Source of the DNA: Cytophagaceae bacterium | Lineage (GTDB): Bacteria; Bacteroidota; Bacteroidia; Cytophagales; Spirosomataceae | DNA: 34,185 bases | Direction of reading: 5' to 3' | NCBI GenBank assembly: GCA_026785975.1 | Contig: JAJAZB010000216.1 | Location: forward strand, 1 to 34,185 | Part shown: positions 18,682 to 25,617 of the stretch, one piece after another | Numbering within the stretch: the first letter of the stretch is position 1 | How the letters are laid out: the number at the start of each line of letters is the position of its first letter | The notes under the pieces: generated by a model | Databases searched by the model: none | What the model saw: the letters and a program-made list of their open reading frames with translations, nothing else | What the model was told of the DNA's origin: nothing | Translations under genes and position numbers: made by a program

Positions 18682-18743
18682 AAATGTGCTAATTTGAGAA
18701 TGTGCAAAATTCAGGCAATTTTCAAATTAGCACATTTTCAAAT
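18676..18743. repeat. Octamer-periodic inverted-repeat array (TTTGAAAA/TGTGCTAA words)
   Basis: ATTTGAAAATGTGCTAATTTGA (18676-18697) exactly complementary to 18722-18743; reads as 8-mers TTTGAAAA/TGTGCTAA/TTTGAGAA/TGTGCAAA; contains the kinase TGA stop. Confidence 0.88.
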
Positions 18744-18754
18744 TCTCAAATTAA

Positions 18755-19321
18755 TCATTCTTCCAACTTCACGTACCCCCAATTTTCGCCGGAGCGGATG
18801 CGGTTGAGTTGGGTATGCGTGATACCAAACTGCTTAGCGATCATTTTGAGGCGGCTTTTATCTTTTTTAAGCAGCTTTTTAATCATGATTACCTTGCTCT
18901 CCGTCAACTTATAATTCTTGGTGCGCCGAGGCATGGGTTTTTCCTTCAATGCCGGGTTCTCGCGGTTGTGCTCGTGCATTTGCTCACGCGTGGCCCACTT
19001 CAGATTTTCGTAGTGATTGTTAATCTTCTCGAAGTCAAGGTGGATCACAAACTTGTGTTCCGGGCTAGGTTTTTCCAGAAAAAAATCAGCTACCAATTTA
19101 TGCACGTACCGATTGGCACTTTTGTTGCCCGGCAACCGGATATTCAGCGACTTATACCCCTGAATGACGGAACCTTTAATGAAATCACCCTCCGGATTTG
19201 ATTGAAAGCTACGCAAGCGCCCGTAACTGGACACCTCGTAGTGGGGCGGGTTTTCGACCCCCTCAAACCGAATCAATTCCCAGCGTTCATTCCAGAAACT
19301 GTTATTTCTCTTTTCAATCAT
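18755..19321 (-). CDS. HNH endonuclease with NUMOD4-like N-terminus and C-terminal HTH
   Basis: WELIRFEGVENPPHYEVSSYGRLRSF (NUMOD4); VHKLVADFFLEKPSPEHKFVIHLDFEKINNHYENLKWATREQMHEHN (HNH); KMIAKQFGITHTQLNRIRSGENW (HTH). Confidence 0.87.
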   Translation of the reverse strand: MIEKRNNSFWNERWELIRFEGVENPPHYEVSSYGRLRSFQSNPEGDFIKGSVIQGYKSLNIRLPGNKSANRYVHKLVADFFLEKPSPEHKFVIHLDFEKINNHYENLKWATREQMHEHNRENPALKEKPMPRRTKNYKLTESKVIMIKKLLKKDKSRLKMIAKQFGITHTQLNRIRSGENWGYVKLEE

Positions 19322-19464
19322 GGCGTACCTCCATTGTTTGACCTGACCATTTTAGGGGCTAAACGTTTTACAGTAATAAATGTTCAGAAAAGGTCAGTAT
19401 GATGTAAATTTCCTGTACGAAATCAAGGATATGCCGCTTTTTATTGCACCTAACAGAAAAAGCC

Positions 19465-19824
19465 ATGAAAAAAACGCTGATTATCGGAGCATCAGAAAAC
19501 CCGGATCGTTATGCCAATAAAGCCGCGCACCGGCTACTGTTTCACGGCCATCCGATTGAACTACTGGGCCTGCGGGCGGGCAAGATTGCCGACCGGCCCA
19601 TTCAGACTGGTCAGCCTACCCTCGACGGGATCGACACGGTGACCATGTACGTTGGGCCGCCCCGCCAGCCTGTACTCTACGAGTACGTGTTGAGCCTGAA
19701 ACCAAAGCGAATCATTTTTAATCCCGGTGCCGAAAACCCGGAGTTTCAGCAACTGGCCGAGCAGCAGGGTATCAAAATTCTCGAAGCCTGTACGTTGGTA
19801 CTTCTGGCGACGGAACAATTTTAA
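19465..19824 (+). CDS. CoA-binding domain protein (YccU-like)
   Basis: MKKTLIIGASENPDRYANKAAHRLLFHGHPIELLGLRAGKI...DTVTMYVGPPRQP...KRIIFNPGAENPEF...GIKILEACTLVLL. Confidence 0.85.
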   Translation: MKKTLIIGASENPDRYANKAAHRLLFHGHPIELLGLRAGKIADRPIQTGQPTLDGIDTVTMYVGPPRQPVLYEYVLSLKPKRIIFNPGAENPEFQQLAEQQGIKILEACTLVLLATEQF

Positions 19825-19828
19825 ATTA

Positions 19829-19889
19829 GTGCTTAGTGCGCTGTGCTTGGTGCAGTGTTGTTCTGAACAAAGCACAGCGCACTGAGCAC
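19829..19889. repeat. Heptamer-periodic inverted pair, family GTGCTTA
   Basis: GTGCTTAGTGCGCTGTGCTT (19829-19848) / AAGCACAGCGCACTGAGCAC (19870-19889), 19/20; reads AGTGCTT/AGTGCGC/TGTGCTT/GGTGCAG. Confidence 0.85.
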
Positions 19890-19900
19890 AATGCACTAAA

Positions 19901-20902
19901 CTACCACCGGATGAGCGCTGAGGCCCAAGTAAATCCACTGCCGAAGGCGGCCAGACAAATCAAATCGCCGGGTTGGACGCGGCCCGCCTCCCAGGCTTCG
20001 GTCAGGGCGATGGGGATCGAGGCGGCGGTGGTGTTGCCGTAGTGCTGGATGTTGTTGACAACTTTATCTTCCGACAAACCCATTTTCTGCCGGACGTACT
20101 CCGAGATACGCAGATTAGCCTGGTGCGGCACGAGCAAACTGATGTCGCTGGTGGTGTACCCGTTGGCGTCGAGGGCTTCCTGAATGACCTCCGGGAAACG
20201 CTGAATCGCGTGTTTGAACACCGCGCTGCCGTTCATTTTAACTTCCATGTCGCCATTTTCGAGCATATCCGGCGCAAACCAGCGATCGGGTCGGCTGCCA
20301 CCGGGGCCTTTTACGTACAAGTCCTCGGCGTAGCGTCCGTCGGCGTGGAGATGGGTTGAGAGAATCCGATGGTCTTCAGAATCAGTGGCTTGTAAAACGA
20401 CTGCCCCGGCTCCGTCGCCGAAAATGACGGCTACGTTACGGCCCTCGGTGCTTTTGTCGAGGAAGGTCGACTGAATTTCGGCCCCCACCACGAGTATATT
20501 TTTGTACATCCCCGAACGCACAAACTGATCGCCAACCGAGAGCGCGTAAATGAAGCCCGAACACTGATTTTTGACATCGAGCGCCCCGATCGTTTCCAGG
20601 CCCAATTCCCGCTGGAGCAACACGCCGTCGCCCGGAAAATAGTAGTCGGAGGTGATGGTGGCCAGGATGATGAAGTCAATGTCGCCGGGTTGCAAACCGG
20701 CCCGCTCGATGGCCTGGCGCGAGGCATGGGCGGCCATGCTGGCGATGGAGTCGGTGCCATACGTGAAAAACCGTCGTTCACGGATGCCCGTCCGTTCCTG
20801 AATCCAGGCGTCGGAGGTATCCATTATTTTTTCTAAATCCTGGTTGGTAACAACCGTTTCGGGTACGTAATAACCCAGCCCGGCGATTTTGGAGTACGGC
20901 AT
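19901..20902 (-). CDS. fabH: Beta-ketoacyl-ACP synthase III
   Basis: MPYSKIAGLGYYVPETVVTNQDLEKIMDTSDAWIQERTGIRERRF...DVKNQCSGFIYAL...VPHQANLRI...HYGNTTAASIPIALTEA...FGSGFTWASALIRW; ATG at 20902 (track start 20914 would use TTG). Confidence 0.93.
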   Translation of the reverse strand: MPYSKIAGLGYYVPETVVTNQDLEKIMDTSDAWIQERTGIRERRFFTYGTDSIASMAAHASRQAIERAGLQPGDIDFIILATITSDYYFPGDGVLLQRELGLETIGALDVKNQCSGFIYALSVGDQFVRSGMYKNILVVGAEIQSTFLDKSTEGRNVAVIFGDGAGAVVLQATDSEDHRILSTHLHADGRYAEDLYVKGPGGSRPDRWFAPDMLENGDMEVKMNGSAVFKHAIQRFPEVIQEALDANGYTTSDISLLVPHQANLRISEYVRQKMGLSEDKVVNNIQHYGNTTAASIPIALTEAWEAGRVQPGDLICLAAFGSGFTWASALIRW

Positions 20903-20918
20903 TTGAGATGACAATTTC

Positions 20919-20994
20919 AGTGAAAAGTTAAAAGTTAAGAATGAAAAGTTAAGAATTCATCCAACTTTTCATTTTTAACTTTTAACTTTTCACT
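20919..20994. repeat. Heptamer-periodic inverted pair, family GTTAAAA
   Basis: AGTGAAAAGTTAAAAGTTAAGAATGAAAAGTT (20919-20950) versus reverse complement of 20963-20994, 31/32; periodic 7-mers AGTGAAA/AGTTAAA/AGTTAAG/AATGAAA; the array continues to about 21008. Confidence 0.92.
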
Positions 20995-21260
20995 GTTAAC
21001 TCTTCACTTTCAATTGGTACTACGCTAAATGAAAATTCTTCCATAATCAGGTTGGCCAGGAGTTTTTCGCAAGCGGTTCGCACCTGATTTTCCGCCGCCG
21101 TGCGGTCGGTAGCGTCTACTTCCAGCGTGATGTGCTTGCCAATGCGCACGTGGTCGATGGCATCCATGCCCAGGTTGTGCAGGCCCAGTTTGACGGCTTT
21201 GCCCTGCGGATCAAGGATTTCTTTCTGGGGCATGACGGTGATGTCGGCGAGAAATTTCAT
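20982..21260 (-). CDS. purS: Phosphoribosylformylglycinamidine synthase subunit PurS, C-terminal tail encoded by repeat
   Basis: MKFLADITVMPQKEILDPQGKAVKLGLHNLGMDAIDHVRIGKHITLEVDATDRTAAENQVRTACEKLLANLIMEEFSFSVVPIESEELTVKS. Confidence 0.88.
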   Translation of the reverse strand: MKFLADITVMPQKEILDPQGKAVKLGLHNLGMDAIDHVRIGKHITLEVDATDRTAAENQVRTACEKLLANLIMEEFSFSVVPIESEELTVKS

Positions 21261-21977
21261 TCAGATAGATGGCTTCGCGGAATCGCGCTTTTTAAAAAAA
21301 TGAGTAAGAACGGAAAGACCGATGTACAGGCCCACGATGAGTGGAATGGCGGCAAAATTGAGCAAAACCAGCAACATCGCCGACAAACCCAGAAAACTAA
21401 ATTGAAGCCGGTTGCCTTGCCAGCCAAACGATTTGAATTTCAACGCAAACAAGGGGAGTTCGCTCACCATCAAATACGCCATGACGACGCTGTACCCGAG
21501 CAGCACCCAGAGATTGAGAATAAGATTTTGAAAACGGGGCTGGTACGTTAAAATCAAAGGCAACGAAGCGACCAATATGCCGTTGGCGGGCGTGGGAACG
21601 CCGATGAAGGAGTCGCTTTGCCGGGTGTCGATATTAAATTTGGCCAGGCGTAGCGCCGAACAAACCACCAGCGCGAAGGCCACATACGGAAGCAGCGGAT
21701 GCAGTGGTTGACTTTGCCGGATCAATTGAAAAATCAGCAGGGTTGGAAGCAAGCCGAACGTAACCACGTCGGCCAGGGAATCGAGTTCTTTCCCGATCAA
21801 CGATTGCACCCGCAGAGCGCGGGCGACAAAACCATCCAGAAAATCGAGAACCCCTGCCAGGCCAATGAGCCACCCCGCCGTGACCAGATCGCCCTCCATC
21901 GCCCGCACGACGCCAATGCCGCCGCAGAGCAGATTGGCGCAGGTCAGGGCATTGGGTAGGTGGCGAAGAAGTTTCAA
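21261..21977 (-). CDS. pssA: CDP-diacylglycerol--serine O-phosphatidyltransferase
   Basis: LPNALTCANLLCGGIGVVRA...LDFLDGFVARALRVQSLIGKELDSLADVVTFGLLP (CDP-alcohol phosphotransferase motif). Confidence 0.92.
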   Translation of the reverse strand: MKLLRHLPNALTCANLLCGGIGVVRAMEGDLVTAGWLIGLAGVLDFLDGFVARALRVQSLIGKELDSLADVVTFGLLPTLLIFQLIRQSQPLHPLLPYVAFALVVCSALRLAKFNIDTRQSDSFIGVPTPANGILVASLPLILTYQPRFQNLILNLWVLLGYSVVMAYLMVSELPLFALKFKSFGWQGNRLQFSFLGLSAMLLVLLNFAAIPLIVGLYIGLSVLTHFFKKRDSAKPSI

Positions 21978-21998
21978 GTTTGGGGGTTTGAAGAAAGG

Positions 21999-22649
21999 TC
22001 AACGAAATCCCTGGAGCAAAAACGGGTTCGACCGGCGCTCCGTACCGATGGTCGTTTCAGGCCCGTGACCGGGGAAAATGCGCATGGCGTCGCCCAAGGG
22101 TAAAAGTTGGGTGTAAATGCTGTTCATCAAGGCTTCGTGGCTACAGCCCGGAAAGTCGGTTCGGCCAATGCTCCCCCGAAACAGCACGTCGCCGCTGAAG
22201 CAGAGGTTTTGATCGCGGTTGACAAACGCCACGTGTCCTGGCGCGTGCCCCGGCACCAGGAGCACTTCCAATTCAGATTCACCAAAATACACCCGCTCCC
22301 CCCCAACCAGGTAGGATTCGGGTAAAATTTCTTCATAATCCCTGATTCCATAATTCGGAGCCAGCATTTTGGCGGTCCGCAGTACCGGCAAATCAGCCTC
22401 GTGCAGGCGCAGCCCGACGTGGTACGTGCGTGAAACGAAGGCGTTGCCAAGCACATGATCGACGTGCGCGTGGGTGTTGAGCAACCCGATAATTTTCAAC
22501 TTCTGGGTTTCAATAAATTTCTTCAACGTGTCGCGCTCGCTCTGAGTGGCGCAACCGGGATCGATGATAACGGCCTCCAGGGTATCGTCCCAGAGGACGA
22601 ACGTGTTTTCGGCGAAAGCATTGAAAACAAAAGTCTGAAAGCGAATCAT
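21999..22649 (-). CDS. MBL-fold metallo-hydrolase (glyoxalase II-like)
   Basis: IIDPGCATQSERDTLKKFIETQKLKIIGLLNTHAHVDHVLGNAF...LLVPGHAPGHVAF...CFSGDVLFRGSIGRTDFPG...IFPGHGPETTIGTE. Confidence 0.92.
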   Translation of the reverse strand: MIRFQTFVFNAFAENTFVLWDDTLEAVIIDPGCATQSERDTLKKFIETQKLKIIGLLNTHAHVDHVLGNAFVSRTYHVGLRLHEADLPVLRTAKMLAPNYGIRDYEEILPESYLVGGERVYFGESELEVLLVPGHAPGHVAFVNRDQNLCFSGDVLFRGSIGRTDFPGCSHEALMNSIYTQLLPLGDAMRIFPGHGPETTIGTERRSNPFLLQGFR

Positions 22650-22692
22650 TTATCTGAACAGGTGTTGTAGACAGCGGCAAACTTACAACTGT

Positions 22693-22717
22693 TTTGTACA
22701 GCGGATTGCCTAATCCG
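22693..22717 (+). repeat. REP hairpin, left of RAYT
   Basis: TTTGTACAGCGGATTGCCTAATCCG with CGGATT/AATCCG stem; inverted 24/25 match at 23396-23420. Confidence 0.85.
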
Positions 22718-22732
22718 CAATAAAAAGCTGCG

Positions 22733-23368
22733 TTAGTAATCAGGATTCAGGTACGTGTACGGCCATTTTGTCCAGTCATCCACCAAGCCTGCTTTGACTG
22801 GATTATTCAGAACATAGGCAATAATTCGCGCCAGTTCAGCCGCATTGCGTACAATATGGTCATAGCTTTCTTCTTGCCAGAACGCCCCGGTTTGACCCAG
22901 TGAAAGGTTAGCCTTTTTGGCCGTGAATTGCTTGAACGATTGCATGACTTTATGCAAAGGGATTTGTGGGGGAATTTTGCTGATGACCAGGTGAGCGTGA
23001 TTTGGCATAATCGTGTAAGCGATTAGTTCAAAAACCGTTGGGTGGCGGTGATGAAGCGCATCTACCACAAGCCGGGCGATTTCTGGTTGTGACAGCCAGC
23101 GCGGTCCGAAAGCGGCGGCATCGAGTACTTTGTCGAATTTGCCGAAATAGCGTCGGCGTTGCTCGTCGAGCAGATGGAGACGGGTTTCGTAATTAGGTTC
23201 CCTCCGATGAATGGTCAGCAATGCGGTCTCTTGGTCTGCTTTCAACTGCGCAATGGCCTCGCCTGTCAGACTGCCACTAAGCCGAACGTTGACGAGAAAT
23301 GTAGCGCCATCGTGCTGAAAATGAGGAAGATTGCGGCGGTAGTACGTTTTGTACGCCATAATTGACAC
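22733..23368 (-). CDS. REP-associated tyrosine transposase (RAYT / Y1 TnpA-REP, IS200-like)
   Basis: YYRRNLPHFQHDGATFLVNVRLSGSL...FELIAYTIMPNHAHLVI (HxH motif)...FWQEESYDHIVRNAAELARIIAYVLNNPVKAGLVDDWTKWPYTY. Confidence 0.92.
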   Translation of the reverse strand: MSIMAYKTYYRRNLPHFQHDGATFLVNVRLSGSLTGEAIAQLKADQETALLTIHRREPNYETRLHLLDEQRRRYFGKFDKVLDAAAFGPRWLSQPEIARLVVDALHHRHPTVFELIAYTIMPNHAHLVISKIPPQIPLHKVMQSFKQFTAKKANLSLGQTGAFWQEESYDHIVRNAAELARIIAYVLNNPVKAGLVDDWTKWPYTYLNPDY

Positions 23369-23395
23369 TGATCTGCACGAAGATCGACTTTAGGA

Positions 23396-23420
23396 CGGAT
23401 TAGGCAATCCGTTGTACAAA
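23396..23420 (-). repeat. REP hairpin, right of RAYT, overlapping 3' end of alpha/beta hydrolase
   Basis: CGGATTAGGCAATCCGTTGTACAAA; reverse complement TTTGTACAACGGATTGCCTAATCCG. Confidence 0.85.
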
Positions 23421-24176
23421 TTCAGTAACCGCCTCGACGAACGCGACGGGCTGATCGGCCTGCACCCAGTGGCCCGCCCCGGCAATCGTCCGGATGAGGG
23501 CGCTGGGGAAAATTCGGAGAATATCCCGTTCATCTTCCGGCAAAATGTACGTTGATTCGGCCCCGCGCAGAAACAAAACCGGCTTCGGGGTTGGGCGGAG
23601 GTACGTGAGTTCGCTCCCCACCAAATGAATATCGCGCGTGAGCACGGGCAAGTTCAATCGCCAGCCGAAATGCCCCGTGGTCGCATCCCGGTAGAGGTTT
23701 TTTAGCAAAAACTGCCGAACCCCCGGATTAGCTTCGTAGCGGCTCAGCAGTTCTTCGGCCTGCTGCCGACCCGACAACGTTCGGAGGTCGATGGCATTGA
23801 GGCCAGCCAGAATCGGAGCGTGGTGAATCGGGTAAAATTTGGGCGCAATATCAACGACGACGAGCTTACTCCAGGCATCGGGATAGTTCATGGCAAACTG
23901 CATCGCCGTTTTCCCACCCATCGAATGACCGAGAATAATAGGTGCTTCCAGATTTTGATCGTCAATGAATTCCTTCAAATCGGCCGCCATCACCTCGAAG
24001 TCGAAATCATCATGGTGGGGCGAGCGCCCGTGGTTGCGTTGATCGAGGGTGAATACACGGAATTGGGTACTAAGCATTTTGGCCACCGTCAGCCAATTGT
24101 CGGCGGAGCCAAAAATGCCGTGTAAAATCACCAGCGCCGGGCCAGTTTCACCAGTTTGTCGGAAGAAGAGTTTCAT
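23400..24176 (-). CDS. Alpha/beta fold hydrolase (YbfF-like esterase)
   Basis: MKLFFRQTGETGPALVILHGIFGSADNWLTVAKML...LDQRNHGRSPHHDDF...ILGHSMGGKTAMQFA...GAGHWVQADQPVAFVEAVTEFVQRIA. Confidence 0.92.
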   Translation of the reverse strand: MKLFFRQTGETGPALVILHGIFGSADNWLTVAKMLSTQFRVFTLDQRNHGRSPHHDDFDFEVMAADLKEFIDDQNLEAPIILGHSMGGKTAMQFAMNYPDAWSKLVVVDIAPKFYPIHHAPILAGLNAIDLRTLSGRQQAEELLSRYEANPGVRQFLLKNLYRDATTGHFGWRLNLPVLTRDIHLVGSELTYLRPTPKPVLFLRGAESTYILPEDERDILRIFPSALIRTIAGAGHWVQADQPVAFVEAVTEFVQRIA

Positions 24177-24203
24177 GGAAAGTTGAACGCGGGCCGCCGC
24201 GCG

Positions 24204-24267
24204 GTTGAAAATTGAGAGTTCAAATTGCGGATTTTACCCGCGGGGCGGACCGCTTTCAATTTTCAAC
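24204..24267. repeat. Heptamer-like inverted pair, family GTTGAAA
   Basis: GTTGAAAATTGAGAG (24204-24218) / CTTTCAATTTTCAAC (24253-24267), 14/15; words GTTGAAA/ATTGAGA/GTTCAAA. Confidence 0.75.
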
Positions 24268-25310
24268 TACTGCACATAAATCACCTTTTCCCGCGATGCA
24301 ACCATTTTGCCAAAGGGTATGATCGGCAACCGATAGTCGCGCATGACTTCTTCAAACAACGTGGCCCCGCCGGGTTCCACTGCCACGAGCAATCCGCCGG
24401 AGGTTTGTGGGTCGGCGAGCAGGAAGCGGCGTTCGTCGGGAAGCTCGGCGATTTTGTCGCTGTAACTGTCCCAATTGCGGTGAGTGCCACCGGGAATGGC
24501 ATTTTGGGCAATATATTCAGCAAGATGGGGTAATTTTGGTACAGCACCGAAGTCAATTTCGGCGGAGAGCCTACTGCCCTCCGCCATCTCGATTAAGTGA
24601 CCAAGCAGCCCAAAACCAGTGACATCGGTCAGCGCCTTCACCTGGGGCAACTTACCCAAAACCATACCGATTTTATTGAGTTGGGCCATTTGCCGGGGGG
24701 CCAGATCAGCGTGTTCGTCCCGGAGAATCCCTTTTTTCTGGGCCGTGGTCAGAATGCCCACGCCGAGAGGTTTGGTCAGGTAAAGCAGGCATCCTGCCGT
24801 GGCCGTGTTGTTTTGTTTGAGATGATCGAGGCGGACCCGACCCGTTACGGCCAAACCAAAGATCGGCTCGGTGCTATCGATGCTATGCCCGCCTGCCAGC
24901 GGGATTCCCGCCTCGGCACAAATGGCCCGACTACCTTCCAGCACCTGTTGGGCAATTTCGGCGGAAAGCACGTTGACGGGCCAGCCCAGAATCGCAATGG
25001 CCATCAGCGGCTGCCCACCCATGGCGTACACATCGGAGATGGCGTTGGCCGAAGCGATGCGCCCGAAATCGTAGGCATCATCGACGATGGGCATGAAGAA
25101 ATCGGTGGTGCTGATGAGGGCCTCGCCGGTACCGAGATCGTACACGGCGGCGTCGTCGCGGCTTTCATTGCCCACCAACAGAGCGGGGTGAGAAGTCGGA
25201 ATTGCTTCGGATTTAAGAATCGTGTCGAGGATTTTGGGCGAAATCTTGCAACCGCAGCCTGCGCCGTGGCTGTACTGGGTGAGGCGAATGGCCGTATCAG
25301 GGGAGTTCAT
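24267..25310 (-). CDS. selD: Selenide, water dikinase (Cys form)
   Basis: From ATG at 25310: [32 protein letters not shown]...[33 protein letters not shown]...[20 protein letters not shown]...[16 protein letters not shown]...[13 protein letters not shown]. Confidence 0.94.
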   Translation of the reverse strand: MNSPDTAIRLTQYSHGAGCGCKISPKILDTILKSEAIPTSHPALLVGNESRDDAAVYDLGTGEALISTTDFFMPIVDDAYDFGRIASANAISDVYAMGGQPLMAIAILGWPVNVLSAEIAQQVLEGSRAICAEAGIPLAGGHSIDSTEPIFGLAVTGRVRLDHLKQNNTATAGCLLYLTKPLGVGILTTAQKKGILRDEHADLAPRQMAQLNKIGMVLGKLPQVKALTDVTGFGLLGHLIEMAEGSRLSAEIDFGAVPKLPHLAEYIAQNAIPGGTHRNWDSYSDKIAELPDERRFLLADPQTSGGLLVAVEPGGATLFEEVMRDYRLPIIPFGKMVASREKVIYVQ

Positions 25311-25617
25311 GGAGAATGGGGGAGAAAGCCTGAACAAAAGTACATAGTCGAATTGGGTACTGACCGAATGCTTGGATAAATGCAAAAAAGGCCGAAATGG
25401 TTTTTAAAACAGGAGTTAACAATTTATTAATACGGAGAAAATGTATTTTTTCAACGACAGACTGGACTTGGGGTATAAATCAAGCCATTGGAAGGCTTTT
25501 CTCTCAATTCAGCCTGGGGCAGCAAGTTGGCGATGGAAGGGAAAAGTCGTTTCTTTGCGGCGAATTTTTCTGGCGTCTTACTTCTAAAAATTCAACACCT
25601 AACAAACTAACTCTTTT

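Noticed and set aside
24597-25379. 260-aa plus-strand ORF antisense to selD
   Set aside because: Antisense artefact; SelD motifs on the minus strand are unambiguous.
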